Counted from the first letter of the stretch, positions 36,630-47,359 are shown. The stretch: 64,000 nucleotides of DNA from Roseovarius sp. EL26 (GCF_900327775.1 NZ_OUMZ01000007.1:124115-188114), one strand, 5' to 3'. Program-made: numbers and translations. The notes: a model not told the origin generated them from the sequence alone.

Positions 36630-36941
36630 ATGGCTGCTAAGTTGAAAACCGGTGACAAGGTTGTTGTCATTGCTGGCAAAGATAAGGGCAAAGAGGGAAT
36701 GATCTCCTCGGTTGACCCAACTGCTGGCAAAGCAATTGTGGAGGGCGTCAACATGGCGATCCGCCACACACGTCAAAGCCAGACAGCCCAAGGCGGCCGC
36801 ATTCCTAAAGCGGTACCTGTTGAGTTGTCAAACCTGGCGTTCCTGGACAAAAACGGCAAACCGACCCGCGTTGGCTTCAAAGTTGAAGACGGCAAAAAGG
36901 TTCGTTTCGCAAAAACCACAGGGGACGTGATCGATGCTTGA
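36630..36941 (+). CDS. rplX: 50S ribosomal protein L24
   Basis: 103 residues with the KOW motif ([19 protein letters not shown]) and [20 protein letters not shown]. It initiates 50S assembly. It overlaps rplE by 8 bases. Confidence 0.97.
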   Translation: MAAKLKTGDKVVVIAGKDKGKEGMISSVDPTAGKAIVEGVNMAIRHTRQSQTAQGGRIPKAVPVELSNLAFLDKNGKPTRVGFKVEDGKKVRFAKTTGDVIDA

Positions 36942-37497
36942 TTCTGCAAACTACACCCCGCGTCTGAAAACCCAGTACAAAGACAGCATTCGTGCCGCTC
37001 TGAAAGAAGAGTTCGGCTATAAAAACGACATGCAGATCCCACGTCTGGACAAAATCGTTCTGAACATCGGTTGTGGTGCGGAAGCGGTCAAAGACTCCAA
37101 GAAAGCCAAATCGGCTCAGGAAGATCTGACCCTCATCGCAGGCCAAAACGCTGTTATTACCCGTGCCAAAAACTCTATCGCTGGTTTCCGCGTTCGCGAA
37201 GACATGCCGATGGGCACAAAGGTAACACTGCGTGGCGACCGTATGTATGAATTCCTTGATCGTCTGACCACGATTGCTATGCCTCGTATCCGCGACTTCC
37301 GCGGTGTATCTGGCAAATCTTTCGACGGCCGTGGCAACTATGCCATGGGCATGAAAGAGCACATCGTATTCCCTGAGATCAACTTCGACAAAGTCGACGA
37401 AGTCTGGGGCATGGACATCATTATCACAACCACGGCTGATAACGACGCTGAAGCTAAGGCACTGTTGAAGCACTTCAACATGCCCTTCAACAGCTGA
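36934..37497 (+). CDS. rplE: 50S ribosomal protein L5
   Basis: 187 residues: [40 protein letters not shown], then [16 protein letters not shown] and [18 protein letters not shown]5 binds 5S rRNA. Confidence 0.98.
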   Translation: MLDSANYTPRLKTQYKDSIRAALKEEFGYKNDMQIPRLDKIVLNIGCGAEAVKDSKKAKSAQEDLTLIAGQNAVITRAKNSIAGFRVREDMPMGTKVTLRGDRMYEFLDRLTTIAMPRIRDFRGVSGKSFDGRGNYAMGMKEHIVFPEINFDKVDEVWGMDIIITTTADNDAEAKALLKHFNMPFNS

Positions 37498-37518
37498 AGC
37501 CGCGGGAGGAATTGAATT

Positions 37519-37824
37519 ATGGCTAAAAAAGCAATGATCGAGCGTGAGCTGAAGCGTCAGAAACTGGTCGCTAAATATGCTACAAAACGCGCTGCACTGA
37601 AAGAGATCATCAGTGATGAAAGCAAGCCGATGGAAGAGCGTTTTCGTGCTTCTCTGAAGCTGGCCGAACTGCCACGCAACAGCTCTGCAACTCGTTTGCA
37701 CAACCGCTGCCAACTGACAGGTCGTCCGCATGCTTATTATCGTAAGCTCAAAATCAGCCGGATCGCCTTGCGCGAGCTCGGTTCAGCCGGACAGTTGCCC
37801 GGCGTTGTAAAATCAAGCTGGTAA
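37519..37824 (+). CDS. rpsN: 30S ribosomal protein S14
   Basis: 101 residues, the long zinc-free form: no CxxC pairs. [20 protein letters not shown], then [26 protein letters not shown] and FGLSR-type end [21 protein letters not shown]. Confidence 0.97.
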   Translation: MAKKAMIERELKRQKLVAKYATKRAALKEIISDESKPMEERFRASLKLAELPRNSSATRLHNRCQLTGRPHAYYRKLKISRIALRELGSAGQLPGVVKSSW

Positions 37825-37837
37825 GGAGGGTACAGAC

Positions 37838-38230
37838 ATGAACGATCCTATCGGCGATATGCTCACCCGTATCCGCAACGCGGGTATGCGTGGCAAGTCC
37901 ACCGTCATGGTTCCGGCCTCGAAAATGCGCGTGCGCGTTCTCGATGTGCTGGCAGGCGAAGGCTACATCCGTGGATACGAAGACTCCACGGGTACCAATG
38001 GTCATCCGGCCATCGAAGTCAGCCTGAAATACTTCGAAGGCGCCCCTGCTATTCGCGAAATGAAACGGGTTTCAAAACCTGGTCGTCGCGTTTACATGAG
38101 CGTTAAAGACATCCCAACAGTCCGTCAGGGCCTGGGCGTGTCGATTGTCTCCACCTCTCAGGGTGTGATGTCGGATGCATCAGCGCGCGCAGCCAATATT
38201 GGTGGCGAAGTGCTCTGCACCGTATTCTAA
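37838..38230 (+). CDS. rpsH: 30S ribosomal protein S8
   Basis: 130 residues: [20 protein letters not shown], then [16 protein letters not shown] and the C-terminal [21 protein letters not shown]8 represses spc in E. coli; here the operon order from rplN to rpmD is kept. Confidence 0.97.
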   Translation: MNDPIGDMLTRIRNAGMRGKSTVMVPASKMRVRVLDVLAGEGYIRGYEDSTGTNGHPAIEVSLKYFEGAPAIREMKRVSKPGRRVYMSVKDIPTVRQGLGVSIVSTSQGVMSDASARAANIGGEVLCTVF

Positions 38231-38243
38231 GGGAGTTTTAGAT

Positions 38244-38777
38244 ATGTCTCGTATCGGTAAACAACCTGTCGCTCTGCCTGATGGCGTAACTGCCTCTGTC
38301 AGTGGTCAGACAATCGAAGTTAAAGGTCCTAAAGCAACCAAATCCTTTACTGCAACTGACGACGTTACACTCGAAGTTCAGGACGGTGTGGTTGTGGTCA
38401 CTCCTCGCGGCAAGTCAAAGCGTGCTCGCCAGCAATGGGGCATGACACGCACAATCGTGGCCAACATGGTTCACGGTTCAAAGGACGTTTTCAAGAAAGA
38501 GCTTGAAATCCGCGGCGTTGGTTACCGGGCACAGATGCAGGGCAACACCCTGAAGCTGAACCTGGGCTACTCACACGACGTAGATTTTGACGTTCCGGAA
38601 GGTGTAACTGTTACTGCGCCCAAGCCTACCGAATTGGTAGTCGAAGGCACAGATAAGCAGCTCGTTGGACAAGTCGCGGCAAACATCCGCGATTGGCGTC
38701 GCCCAGAGCCTTACAAAGGCAAGGGCATTCGCTACAAAGGCGAGTATATCTTCCAGAAGGAAGGCAAGAAGAAGTAA
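38244..38777 (+). CDS. rplF: 50S ribosomal protein L6
   Basis: 177 residues from the ATG at 38244 with GGGAG upstream; the in-frame ATG at 38175 lies inside rps[21 protein letters not shown], then [20 protein letters not shown] and [17 protein letters not shown]. It sits near the factor-binding stalk base. Confidence 0.97.
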   Translation: MSRIGKQPVALPDGVTASVSGQTIEVKGPKATKSFTATDDVTLEVQDGVVVVTPRGKSKRARQQWGMTRTIVANMVHGSKDVFKKELEIRGVGYRAQMQGNTLKLNLGYSHDVDFDVPEGVTVTAPKPTELVVEGTDKQLVGQVAANIRDWRRPEPYKGKGIRYKGEYIFQKEGKKK

Positions 38778-38789
38778 GGACGCGTTAAA

Positions 38790-39149
38790 ATGGCAAACAG
38801 CAAAAGACAACTGTTCATCAAACGCCGCATGCGCGTTCGGAACAAACTTCGTAAGGTTAATGCAGGACGTGCGCGTCTTAGTGTTCACCGCTCGAACAAA
38901 AATATCAGCGTTCAGCTGATTGATGACGTCAATGGCGTAACTCTGGCAGCAGCCTCAACTCTTGAAAAAGATTTGGGTGTTCTGGGTCAGAACAATGTCG
39001 CAGCAGCCACTAAAGTGGGTGAAGCGATTGCGGAACGCGCCAAGAAGGCTGGTGTGACCGAAGCTTACTTCGATCGCGGCGGTTTCCTGTTTCACGGTAA
39101 GGTTAAGGCAGTTGCCGAAGCCGCACGTGAAGGCGGTCTGAAGATCTAA
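38790..39149 (+). CDS. rplR: 50S ribosomal protein L18
   Basis: 119 residues: [34 protein letters not shown] and the C-terminal [20 protein letters not shown]. It binds 5S rRNA with L5. Confidence 0.97.
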   Translation: MANSKRQLFIKRRMRVRNKLRKVNAGRARLSVHRSNKNISVQLIDDVNGVTLAAASTLEKDLGVLGQNNVAAATKVGEAIAERAKKAGVTEAYFDRGGFLFHGKVKAVAEAAREGGLKI

Positions 39150-39155
39150 AAGCGT

Positions 39156-39209
39156 AGGTGGCCCGCTCAGGGCCACCTCGATGATCCGGGGGCGTCGCCC
39201 ACTGGGATC
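39156..39209 (+). other. two tandem hairpins between rplR and rpsE
   Basis: First: AGGTGGCCC / GGGCCACCT with loop GCTCA (39156-39178), a perfect 9-bp stem. Second: GATCC...GGATC around GGGC/GCCC (39183-39209). Neither is followed by a T run, so processing or pausing rather than termination is likely. Confidence 0.6.
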
Positions 39210-39254
39210 GATAAGAAATAGGCGTGTTGAACGCCGGATTGAAAGGATGCCACA

Positions 39255-39818
39255 ATGGCAAGAGATGACAACCGTCGTGGAGGTCGCGATCGCGACGAAA
39301 CTCCAGAATTCGCGGATCGCCTAGTCGCGATTAACCGCGTGTCGAAAACCGTAAAAGGTGGTAAGCGTTTTGGCTTTGCTGCTCTTGTGGTTGTTGGCGA
39401 TCAAAAAGGCCGCGTAGGTTTCGGTAAAGGTAAAGCGAAAGAAGTACCTGAAGCGATCCGCAAAGCCACTGAGCAAGCCAAGCGTCAAATGATCCGCGTG
39501 CCTCTGCGCGAAGGTCGTACGCTGCACCATGATGTTGAAGGCCGTCACGGCGCTGGTAAAGTCGTTATGCGCACAGCCCCAACCGGTACTGGTATCATCG
39601 CCGGTGGTCCAATGCGTGCCGTATTCGAAATGCTGGGCGTTCAGGACGTTGTTGCAAAATCGATCGGTTCACAGAACCCTTACAACATGATCCGTGCGAC
39701 CATCGACGGCCTGCAAAAAGAAGCAAGCCCACGTATGGTTGCCCAGCGTCGTGGTAAGAAAGTTGCAGACATTCTGCAGCGCGATGCAAAACCAGCCGCT
39801 GAAAAAGCGGAAGCGTAA
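39255..39818 (+). CDS. rpsE: 30S ribosomal protein S5
   Basis: 187 residues: [40 protein letters not shown] and [18 protein letters not shown]. The N-terminus carries an Arg/Asp-rich tail. It acts in decoding fidelity. Confidence 0.98.
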   Translation: MARDDNRRGGRDRDETPEFADRLVAINRVSKTVKGGKRFGFAALVVVGDQKGRVGFGKGKAKEVPEAIRKATEQAKRQMIRVPLREGRTLHHDVEGRHGAGKVVMRTAPTGTGIIAGGPMRAVFEMLGVQDVVAKSIGSQNPYNMIRATIDGLQKEASPRMVAQRRGKKVADILQRDAKPAAEKAEA

Positions 39819-39830
39819 GGAGACCTCGAT

Positions 39831-40019
39831 ATGGCTAAAACAATCGTTGTCAAACAGATCGGTAGCCCGATCCGTCGCCCCGAAAAACAGCGTCAGACCC
39901 TGATCGGTCTGGGTCTGAACAAGATGCACAAAACCCGCGAGCTGGAAGATACACCAGCCGTGCGTGGCATGATCAACAAGATCCCGCATATGGTTGAGAT
40001 CATCGAAGAGCGCGACTAA
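39831..40019 (+). CDS. rpmD: 50S ribosomal protein L30
   Basis: 62 residues: [20 protein letters not shown] and [20 protein letters not shown]. It is the last gene before the spc operon is interrupted for 21 kb; rplO, which usually follows, is at 61145. Confidence 0.96.
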   Translation: MAKTIVVKQIGSPIRRPEKQRQTLIGLGLNKMHKTRELEDTPAVRGMINKIPHMVEIIEERD

Positions 40020-40042
40020 GCGCACATCTTCGTAGAATTTAG

Positions 40043-40080
40043 AACGCCCCGGTCAGAAATGGCCGGGGCGTTTCTCTTTT
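40043..40080 (+). terminator. terminator after rpmD
   Basis: Stem AACGCCCCGG / CCGGGGCGTT with loop TCAGAAATGG, followed by TTCTCTTTT. It closes the rpmC-rpmD transcription segment. Confidence 0.93.
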
Positions 40081-40095
40081 GACCTATTTTGTTAT

Positions 40096-40914
40096 CTACC
40101 AGGTGAAACTGGCACCCAGATAGGGGCCATGCTGATCGATGTCATAGGCAAACCTGCCGCTGGATCGGTTGGTCGCGAAATCGATACCATACCATTGATA
40201 TCCGAACTTGAGTGACACATTTTCCCATGCCTGCCAATCGAAGCCGGTCAAAACGGTGTATTGCAGATCATTGCCATTCACGCCAAACCCACTCAACTCT
40301 ACACGTGCACCAGCGGTCCAATCTTCCGAAAGCTCATAGGCCGCGCGTAAGCCAATAGCGGGTTCAAACCACGTTTCTGTACCACCAACGCTGATAGCGC
40401 GTGACGTACCAGTAATATCGATGTCTTGTGTAATGCTGTTCCAGCGCACGCCGCCAGAGACATCCCAGGAATAGCGTCCTCTGGATGTGCGGCCCTCATG
40501 AAAGCGATAGGCCCCCATCAAGCTGATAAACGCCTGTTTGGCGGTGACTTCCAGATTTGCGCCAACGGGCCCGGGCAAAGTGGCATCTTCCTCCAGATAG
40601 GTGAAATATCCCTCCGAAATGATCCCAAATTGCCCCTTCCATGCTTCGAAACGCGCCGATAGCGCGCCCTGCAATATGTCCAGAATATCACCTAAGTCTA
40701 AATCAACACCGGCGCTGGAGCCATCGATGGTGGATGTCCCCTCGGTGGCTGTTGGCAGATATAAATAGGGGGTAAAGCTGTAGTGCCAATCATTTGAACT
40801 GTTACCTGCCGAGGAAAGGGGATTTGCCGCCGCGGCTTGAATATTTGCACTAACTATAGTGATAGCAGTGACCGCCAAAACAGCGGACGATCTGATCGCC
40901 TTTGCCAATCGCAT
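40096..40914 (-). CDS. outer-membrane beta-barrel protein
   Basis: 272 residues with a signal peptide (residues 1-28, ending near AAA-N). The body is beta-rich and alternating: SFTPYLYLPTATEGTSTIDG, RYSWDVSGGVRWNSITQDID and a C-terminal GPYLGASFTW with terminal aromatic Trp, as in BamA-recognised barrels. I recognise no specific family. It is alone in its unit, downstream of trpB on the same strand with a 325-base gap. Confidence 0.75.
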   Translation of the reverse strand: MRLAKAIRSSAVLAVTAITIVSANIQAAAANPLSSAGNSSNDWHYSFTPYLYLPTATEGTSTIDGSSAGVDLDLGDILDILQGALSARFEAWKGQFGIISEGYFTYLEEDATLPGPVGANLEVTAKQAFISLMGAYRFHEGRTSRGRYSWDVSGGVRWNSITQDIDITGTSRAISVGGTETWFEPAIGLRAAYELSEDWTAGARVELSGFGVNGNDLQYTVLTGFDWQAWENVSLKFGYQWYGIDFATNRSSGRFAYDIDQHGPYLGASFTW

Positions 40915-41239
40915 TTTGAAATGCTCCTATGTCCCAATTCAAGGTCTTACCAGTAACGAATAGATACGAATAATATGCTAAGCGTATCTGAATGTATGTC
41001 ATCAAGCAAATGAGCGGGCAGATCGTGACATCAATCACTTACCGGGCAGCGCAACGGTCGCTCATAGAGCTTTTGCCGCTGCATCGTTACCAGTTTTCAA
41101 AGCGGTTCAGAGGGGAATTGTTTATGCGAGGGCATGCCAATCGCAATTCGCAAAGGCATTGTGCAACAATACCAGCAGGCCGCACCGCAGAAGGCGTGGC
41201 ACCTCTACGTTACGGACGTTCTGCAGGTATTGTATTTGC
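40915..41239. other. intergenic stretch between trpB and the barrel gene
   Basis: It should contain the barrel-gene promoter and the trpB terminator, but I see no strong hairpin or promoter. Short frames here lack credible starts. Confidence 0.35.
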
Positions 41240-42469
41240 TTAATCCGCCTCAGCCATGTCAAAGCCCAGATGGCGCGCCACAGCAAAGATATCCTTGTCA
41301 CCCCGACCGCACATATTCATGATGATGATGTGGTCTTTTGGCAGTTCCGGTGCGATTTTCATCACATGGGCCAGCGCATGACAGGGCTCAAGAGCAGGAA
41401 TAATACCTTCAGTTGAACAGCTTAACTGAAAGGCCTCCAGCGCTTCTTTGTCGGTGATAGCAACATATTCTGCACGGCCAATCTCATGCAGCCACGAATG
41501 TTCTGGCCCGATGCCGGGATAGTCCAACCCGGCGGAGATTGAATAGCCTTCCAAAATTTGCCCGTCATCATCTTGCAGCAGATAGGTGCGGTTGCCATGC
41601 AGCACGCCCGGGCGTCCACCCGTCAATGAAGCGCAATGCTCCATCTTGTTGGTCACGCCCTTGCCGCCAGCCTCAACGCCGATGATCTTGACCTCTTTGT
41701 CGTCAAGGAATGGAAAGAACAGGCCCATGGCATTTGACCCGCCACCAATGGCGGCGATGATCGTATCAGGTAAGCGGCCCTCGGCCTCTTGCATCTGTGC
41801 TTTGGCTTCTTTGCCGATGATAGTTTGGAAATCACGCACCATGGCCGGGTAGGGGTGCGGTCCAGCAACTGTGCCGATGCAATAGAATGTGTCACGCACG
41901 TTTGTGACCCAATCTCGCAGGGCATCGTTCATCGCGTCTTTGAGGGTGCCCCGGCCAGATGTCACTGGAACCACCTCGGCCCCCAACAGGCGCATTCGGA
42001 ACACGTTTGGTTTCTGGCGCTCGACGTCATGTGCGCCCATATAGACCACGCACTTCAGGCCAAACTTAGCGCAAACCGTTGCCGTGGCCACACCGTGCTG
42101 GCCGGCACCCGTTTCGGCGATGATCCGGGTTTTGCCCATGCGCCGCGCCAACAGGATCTGCCCCAGAACGTTGTTGATCTTATGCGCGCCGGTGTGGTTC
42201 AGCTCGTCGCGCTTCATGTATACCTTGGCGCCGCCCAGATGTTCGGTCAGCCCTTCCGCAAAATAAAGCGGGCTTGGGCGTCCGACATAGTGCGTCCACA
42301 AATGATCCATTTCGTCCCAAAAGCTTTGGTCGGTTTTGGCCTTTTCATACTGCGCTTCCAGTTCAAGGATCAGCGGCATCAAGGTTTCAGAGACAAAACG
42401 CCCCCCAAAATCGCCAAAACGGCCCTTTTCATCAGGGCCGGTCATGAACGAGTTGAATAGATCATTCAT
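41240..42469 (-). CDS. trpB: tryptophan synthase beta subunit
   Basis: 409 residues. The PLP lysine lies in [20 protein letters not shown]; the glycine-rich phosphate loop is GGGSNAMG, and [20 protein letters not shown] is intact. It joins indole to serine to make tryptophan in complex with TrpA, which is not in this window. It is on the same strand as trpF upstream, with two genes between. Confidence 0.97.
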   Translation of the reverse strand: MNDLFNSFMTGPDEKGRFGDFGGRFVSETLMPLILELEAQYEKAKTDQSFWDEMDHLWTHYVGRPSPLYFAEGLTEHLGGAKVYMKRDELNHTGAHKINNVLGQILLARRMGKTRIIAETGAGQHGVATATVCAKFGLKCVVYMGAHDVERQKPNVFRMRLLGAEVVPVTSGRGTLKDAMNDALRDWVTNVRDTFYCIGTVAGPHPYPAMVRDFQTIIGKEAKAQMQEAEGRLPDTIIAAIGGGSNAMGLFFPFLDDKEVKIIGVEAGGKGVTNKMEHCASLTGGRPGVLHGNRTYLLQDDDGQILEGYSISAGLDYPGIGPEHSWLHEIGRAEYVAITDKEALEAFQLSCSTEGIIPALEPCHALAHVMKIAPELPKDHIIIMNMCGRGDKDIFAVARHLGFDMAEAD

Positions 42470-42552
42470 AGTATTTCTTTCTCATCTTGGTCTTGGCTTG
42501 AATATGGGACGCTGGCAGGATTTTCCAGCGAAAAGCGGTGCAGATGACGTGG

Positions 42553-43182
42553 CTACAGGATCTTCACCACGTAGGCATGCGACCAAAGCTCAGGTTCACC
42601 AAGCAAAAATGGCAAAAATCGTGGGCTTTGATAGATGATTTCCCACTGTCCTGTATCGGTCAACCGATCAATCACCTGTGGAAACCCCTGGTCCTGATAA
42701 GTCGCTTCTATAACATTAAAAACGCCATACCCGTCAGGCCGGGTCACCCGTGCCAAATGCTCCAACGTTGAAGGCGGTGCATGCCCCGGGCCAAACGAGC
42801 CAACACAGACAAATCCCGCAAAGCTATCATCTTCAAACGGCAATGCCGCGCCCATGTCCGCCTGTGCAAAATTCGCATAAGCCCCGGTTTTACGAGCCTC
42901 GGCAATCATCTCTGCCGATATATCGCAGCCCGTGATCGGGCCATATCCCATCAGGTTGAGGGTTTCAGCCACCAAGCCTGTGCCGCATCCTGCATCTAAA
43001 ATTGGACCATTCGTTCGCCCCAAGTGTTGCGCCAGCAACCCGGCACCCAAGGCAGGTAAACGAAACCCACGAGAGATATTGTCGGCGTCATACCGGCTGG
43101 ACCACTGATCATAGATCTTTTGGATTTCAGCAGGCGATTGCGCCCCGTAAACATCGCCCAGTTCTGCGGTATAGTCTGACAT
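42553..43182 (-). CDS. class I SAM-dependent methyltransferase
   Basis: 209 residues from the ATG at 43182, after GGAGGAAG; the ATG at 43290 would add a non-conserved leader. Motif I is ILDAGCGTGLVAETL, with GCDISAEMIAEAR, then QADMGAALPFEDDSFAGFVC. The substrate is unknown. It lies between trpF/GNAT and trpB, probably in the same transcript. Confidence 0.82.
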   Translation of the reverse strand: MSDYTAELGDVYGAQSPAEIQKIYDQWSSRYDADNISRGFRLPALGAGLLAQHLGRTNGPILDAGCGTGLVAETLNLMGYGPITGCDISAEMIAEARKTGAYANFAQADMGAALPFEDDSFAGFVCVGSFGPGHAPPSTLEHLARVTRPDGYGVFNVIEATYQDQGFPQVIDRLTDTGQWEIIYQSPRFLPFLLGEPELWSHAYVVKIL

Positions 43183-43234
43183 GTCTTCCTCCGGCCTCTG
43201 GGCAGTATAGCGAAAGATTGTGGAGACAAGGAAA

Positions 43235-43684
43235 TCAATCGAGGTAGCGTTTGAACCCGATGTGAGACGGGGTAAACCCAGCCCGCTCATAGAAGTCGAG
43301 CGCGCGTTCTCGGGATCGGTTCGACGTCAGCTGCACCAAACGGCAGCCCGCCGCGCGAGCGCGATGTTCCGCGTCTGCAATGACTTGCGCACCAATGCCC
43401 TGTCCCCGGTGGCTGGCAGCCACGCGCACGCTTTCGATTTGTGCCCGGCGCGCCGCGCTGAGCGAAAGCCCCGAAATCAGTGTCAGCTGATAGGTTGCTA
43501 CCGGTTGGTCTTGATCGTTGACCCCCACAAGGATGCGGTTCCCACCCTCAGACATGACGGCATCAAAGGCGGAATAATACGGCTGGAGGTTTTCAAGTTC
43601 GCGCGTGCTGCCCAGTTCATCATCTGCCAGCATTTCGACAATAGCAGGGACATCTTCGCGTCGGGCTGGGCGGAATGCGGTCAT
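43235..43684 (-). CDS. GNAT family N-acetyltransferase
   Basis: 149 residues. The acetyl-CoA loop [20 protein letters not shown] has the Q/R-x-x-G-x-G/A pattern; [12 protein letters not shown] closes the fold. The acceptor is unknown. It overlaps trpF by 4 bases, which implies coupled translation. Confidence 0.88.
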   Translation of the reverse strand: MTAFRPARREDVPAIVEMLADDELGSTRELENLQPYYSAFDAVMSEGGNRILVGVNDQDQPVATYQLTLISGLSLSAARRAQIESVRVAASHRGQGIGAQVIADAEHRARAAGCRLVQLTSNRSRERALDFYERAGFTPSHIGFKRYLD

Positions 43685-44328
43685 GAAAGTGCGGCCTTAA
43701 TAAAGGTTTGGATAAGATCGATGTCTTTAACACCGGGCGCGCTTTCGACGCCCGAGGAAATATCGACCTGTCGCGCTCCAGTACGTTGGGCGGCTTCGAT
43801 GACGTTGGCTGCCGTTAACCCTCCTGCCAGCATCCAAGGCCGCTGCCAGTACTTGCGCGCCGCCAACAGGCGCCAATCAAAAGTCAGGCCATTGCCGCCA
43901 GGCAAATCCGCGCCCTTGGGGGGCTTGGCATCGATCAGTAGCTGATCTGCCACCTCTGCATAGACATCAATTTGAGGGAGGTCATCAGCATCGGCTATTC
44001 CGATGGCTTTCATCACAGGCAGACCATAGCGTGTTTTAACCTCCGACACGCGCTCTGCACTTTCAGAGCCATGAAGCTGCAGCATATCTAGTGGCACAGT
44101 CGCGGTCAGCGTATCCAGAAATGCATTGTCCGCATTGACGGTCAGTGCAACTTTGGCGATCCCGTCTGGCACACCAATAGCAAGCTGACGTGCAGTTTCC
44201 ATGTCGATATTGCGTGGAGATTTTGGAAAAAAAACAAAGCCAACATATGCCGCGCCAGCTGCGGCCGCTGCGGCAACAGTTTCGGGCGAGCTAAGCCCAC
44301 AGATTTTGATACGTAGATCAGACGGCAT
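43681..44328 (-). CDS. trpF: phosphoribosylanthranilate isomerase
   Basis: 215 residues: [39 protein letters not shown], and the C-terminal [15 protein letters not shown] and [16 protein letters not shown]. This (beta/alpha)8 enzyme does the Amadori step of tryptophan synthesis. It follows lapA after 9 bases. Confidence 0.96.
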   Translation of the reverse strand: MPSDLRIKICGLSSPETVAAAAAAGAAYVGFVFFPKSPRNIDMETARQLAIGVPDGIAKVALTVNADNAFLDTLTATVPLDMLQLHGSESAERVSEVKTRYGLPVMKAIGIADADDLPQIDVYAEVADQLLIDAKPPKGADLPGGNGLTFDWRLLAARKYWQRPWMLAGGLTAANVIEAAQRTGARQVDISSGVESAPGVKDIDLIQTFIKAALS

Positions 44329-44337
44329 GAAAGCGTC

Positions 44338-44688
44338 TTAGCTGGCCTCGTCCAAAATGGCCAGCACCTCGTCTTTGTTCTGGCTTTGCACGCCCTTCAG
44401 GCGCTTCACCTCGGCTTGCAGGCGTTGCATCTCACGGGCTTGGCGCGCGGCCTCGCTGCGTTCCTTCGCTTCGCGGATCCATTCCCAGACAAAACCGATG
44501 ATCAAGCCCAGCAAAATACCCCCAAGGATCACAACAAACAGCGGCAGTTGAAAGCTTGGGTTTAGCGCTGCTAGATGAGCCAACTCATCAGGGAATATCT
44601 TCAGGGTGACCATCGAGCGGTTGGCCATGGCGACAAGAATAAGGGCCACCGCGAATATAGCGATGGAGGCGTAGCGAATATAGCGCAT
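44338..44688 (-). CDS. LapA domain protein
   Basis: 116 residues with two membrane helices (about 6-24 and 46-68) and a C-terminal coiled coil, RQAREMQRLQAEVKRLKG. LapA/YciS proteins help assemble the LPS export apparatus with LapB in E. coli. It sits between ihfB (1 base gap) and trpF. Confidence 0.85.
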   Translation of the reverse strand: MRYIRYASIAIFAVALILVAMANRSMVTLKIFPDELAHLAALNPSFQLPLFVVILGGILLGLIIGFVWEWIREAKERSEAARQAREMQRLQAEVKRLKGVQSQNKDEVLAILDEAS

Positions 44689-44689
44689 A

Positions 44690-44971
44690 TTACTTCCCGT
44701 TCAGCCGATCGCGTAACAGTTTCCCGGTTTTGAAGAAGGGAACATGTTTTTCTTCAACTTCAACGGATTCACCAGTGCGTGGATTACGCCCGGTGCGCGC
44801 ATCGCGTTGCTTGACCGAGAAGGCCCCAAAGCCGCGAAGCTCTACCCGGTTTCCCTGAGCCATAGCAGTGGTGATTTCGTTAAAGACGGTATTCACAATT
44901 CGCTCGACATCTCGTTGGTATAGATGCGGATTTTCCTCAGCTATCTTCTCAATCAATTCCGATCGGATCAT
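44690..44971 (-). CDS. ihfB: integration host factor beta subunit
   Basis: 93 residues: [20 protein letters not shown], then [20 protein letters not shown] with the DNA-bending arm R-x-G-R-NPRTG and the end [14 protein letters not shown] bends DNA in replication, recombination and transcription. It lies 314 bases downstream of rpsA on the same strand. Confidence 0.95.
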   Translation of the reverse strand: MIRSELIEKIAEENPHLYQRDVERIVNTVFNEITTAMAQGNRVELRGFGAFSVKQRDARTGRNPRTGESVEVEEKHVPFFKTGKLLRDRLNGK

Positions 44972-45230
44972 CGGTTCCTCCCCAGGCGCATGGTTTCATG
45001 TCACGACTATTAATTACAGAAACTATAGATAAAAAAAGAAAAAATCGAAACACTCTGCTTCACAAGTTCGGCGGCAAATTGGGATTTTCCTTGTACCCGT
45101 GGGCTATTTTTTCGGAAAATATTTATTTGTGCATGCCATTTGACCGCTCACTTGGGGGAAATGGCGTTGTGCGATGTCATTGATTCGGTACGAAAAGACG
45201 CAACTCTCCGATCAAATACCATCAGCACAC
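44972..45230. other. ihfB upstream region
   Basis: It should hold the ihfB promoter, on the minus strand. It is AT-rich with an A tract near 45028-45050, and no sharp -35/-10 pair stands out. Confidence 0.35.
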
Positions 45231-45263
45231 AAAAAAAACGGCCCCACAAATGTAGGGCCGTTT
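45231..45263 (-). terminator. terminator of rpsA
   Basis: On the minus strand, stem AAACGGCCC / GGGCCGTTT encloses TACATTTGTG and is followed by TTTTTGTG. It lies 23 bases after the rpsA stop. Confidence 0.95.
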
Positions 45264-45285
45264 GAGAACCGAAAAATCGGTTGAT

Positions 45286-46968
45286 TTACTCGTCGTCGCC
45301 TTTCAGCGCCGCGCCAAGGATATCTCCCAGCGATGCACCTGAATCGGACGAACCATACTGTTGTACAGCTTCTTTTTCTTCCGCGATTTCGCGTGCTTTG
45401 ATCGACAGACCCAAACGACGGGTTTTGCTGTCAACGTTTGTCACACGTACGTCGATTTTGTCACCGACGTTGAAACGCTCAGGGCGCTGTTCGGCACGGT
45501 CACGCGACAGGTCGGAACGACGGATGAATGACTTCATGCCTTCGTACTCAACTTCTACGCCACCGTCTTCGATTGCAGTCACTTCAACAGTGATGATCGA
45601 GCCACGCTTCACGCCGCCAACGGCTTCAGCGAACTTGTCACCGCCAAGGGCTTTGATCGACAGAGAGATACGCTCTTTTTCGACGTCAACTTCGGAGACA
45701 ACGGCAGAAACCATGTCGCCTTTTTTGTAGCCTTGGATCGCGTCTTCGCCGCGCTCGTCCCACGAGATGTCGGACAAGTGAACCATGCCGTCAATCTCGC
45801 CTTCGAGACCGATGAACAGACCGAATTCGGTGATGTTTTTGACTTCACCTTCAACTTCTGCGCCTTCTGGGTTGTTCTCAGCGAATACTTCCCATGGGTT
45901 GCGCATGCACTGCTTGAGACCCAAAGATACGCGACGCTTGGTGCCGTCGATTTCCAGAACCATGACTTCGACTTCTTGGCTGGTCGATACGATTTTGCCA
46001 GGATGTACGTTTTTCTTGGTCCAAGACATCTCGGACACGTGTACGAGACCTTCAACACCGGCTTCCAGCTCAACAAATGCACCGTAGTCGGTGATGTTGG
46101 TGACGCGGCCCATGTGCACTGATTCCAGAGCATACTTAGCAGCAACCAGATCCCATGGATCGTCTTGCAGCTGTTTCATGCCCAGGCTGATGCGGTGGGT
46201 TTCTTTGTTGATCTTGATGACCTGAACATTAACGGTTTCGCCAATTGTCAGGATCTCAGATGGGTGGTTCACACGGCGCCATGCCATGTCGGTGACGTGC
46301 AATAGACCGTCAACGCCGCCCAGGTCAACAAACGCACCGTATTCGGTGATGTTCTTGACAACGCCTTCCACAGCCTGACCTTCTGTCAGGTTGCCGATAA
46401 CTTCGGCGCGCTGCTCGGCACGGCTTTCTTCCAGAATGGCGCGACGTGATACAACGATGTTGCCACGACGACGGTCCATTTTCAGGATTTGGAACGGCTG
46501 CTTCAGACCCATCAGAGGGCCGGCATCGCGTACGGGACGTACGTCAACTTGTGAGCCGGGCAAGAACGCCACTGCGCCACCCAGATCAACAGTAAAGCCA
46601 CCTTTGACACGACCAAAGATCGCACCTTCGACGCGCTGGTCGTCGGCGTATGCTTTTTCCAGACGATCCCAGGCTTCTTCGCGGCGGGCCATCTCGCGTG
46701 AAACGACTGCTTCACCGCGGGCGTTTTCAGCCGAGCGCAGGAAAACCTCAACTTCGTCGCCAACGGCGATTTCAGGGGCTTCACCAGGGTTTGCGAATTC
46801 TTTCAGATCAACGCGGCCTTCCATTTTGTAGCCGACGTCGATGATGGCTTGGCCCGCTTCAATTGCGATGACCTTACCTTTGACAACTGTACCCTCATCG
46901 GGTGTGTCCATTTCGAAGCTTTCGTTCAGAAGGGCTTCGAACTCCTCCATAGATACGTTATTAGCCAT
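45286..46968 (-). CDS. rpsA: 30S ribosomal protein S1
   Basis: 560 residues with six S1 OB-fold domains, recognisable by repeats such as ITEYGAFVDLGGVDGLLHVT, ITDYGAFVELEAGVEGLVHV and ITEFGLFIGLEGEIDGMVHL. It recruits mRNA to the 30S subunit. In Rhodobacterales it usually follows cmk; here 7 kb with seven genes intervenes. Confidence 0.98.
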   Translation of the reverse strand: MANNVSMEEFEALLNESFEMDTPDEGTVVKGKVIAIEAGQAIIDVGYKMEGRVDLKEFANPGEAPEIAVGDEVEVFLRSAENARGEAVVSREMARREEAWDRLEKAYADDQRVEGAIFGRVKGGFTVDLGGAVAFLPGSQVDVRPVRDAGPLMGLKQPFQILKMDRRRGNIVVSRRAILEESRAEQRAEVIGNLTEGQAVEGVVKNITEYGAFVDLGGVDGLLHVTDMAWRRVNHPSEILTIGETVNVQVIKINKETHRISLGMKQLQDDPWDLVAAKYALESVHMGRVTNITDYGAFVELEAGVEGLVHVSEMSWTKKNVHPGKIVSTSQEVEVMVLEIDGTKRRVSLGLKQCMRNPWEVFAENNPEGAEVEGEVKNITEFGLFIGLEGEIDGMVHLSDISWDERGEDAIQGYKKGDMVSAVVSEVDVEKERISLSIKALGGDKFAEAVGGVKRGSIITVEVTAIEDGGVEVEYEGMKSFIRRSDLSRDRAEQRPERFNVGDKIDVRVTNVDSKTRRLGLSIKAREIAEEKEAVQQYGSSDSGASLGDILGAALKGDDE

Positions 46969-47359
46969 GTGGCGTCTGTTTCCTAACTAGATCTTTGTTT
47001 CGGGCCGTGCGGTTGTCTCCGCCGGTCTTGGGGTTTCATTGGTCAGACGGAATGCAAAACAAAGAGGGCCGGAGGCTCCGACCCTGCTCGATCTCTCTAT
47101 TTCGCGGCGTTTCCCGCCTTGTCGACAGGCAAGCACTTAAAGGGTTCCGGCCCATGTTTCAAGCCGAAATATAAGGGTTTTGGCGCTGGTGATGTGCCCT
47201 TAGTCCGGGCTTTAAGCCCGGGCCATGGCCAACCCTCCCCATAGGAGGGCGTTTCTGCAATGTGTCTCCTCATGGAACGGGCCTGTTTCTGGCCCGCGTC
47301 CCCAACCAATTTTATACCCCGAACGCCCACCCAGGGTCGGGCGTAACCCTTTGTCTAAG
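46969..47359. other. rpsA leader region and terminator-like hairpin
   Basis: A hairpin AGGG(C)CGGAG / CTCCG(A)CCCT lies at 47065-47085; on the minus strand it is followed by TTTGTTTTG and may end the upstream oxygenase transcript. A second palindrome, CCGGGCTTTAAGCCCGG, lies near 47206-47222. The rest is unexplained and has no supportable gene. Confidence 0.5.

Noticed and set aside
36877..37731. 284-codon minus-strand frame opposite rplE and rpsN
   Set aside because: Same effect in highly expressed ribosomal genes; no supporting features.
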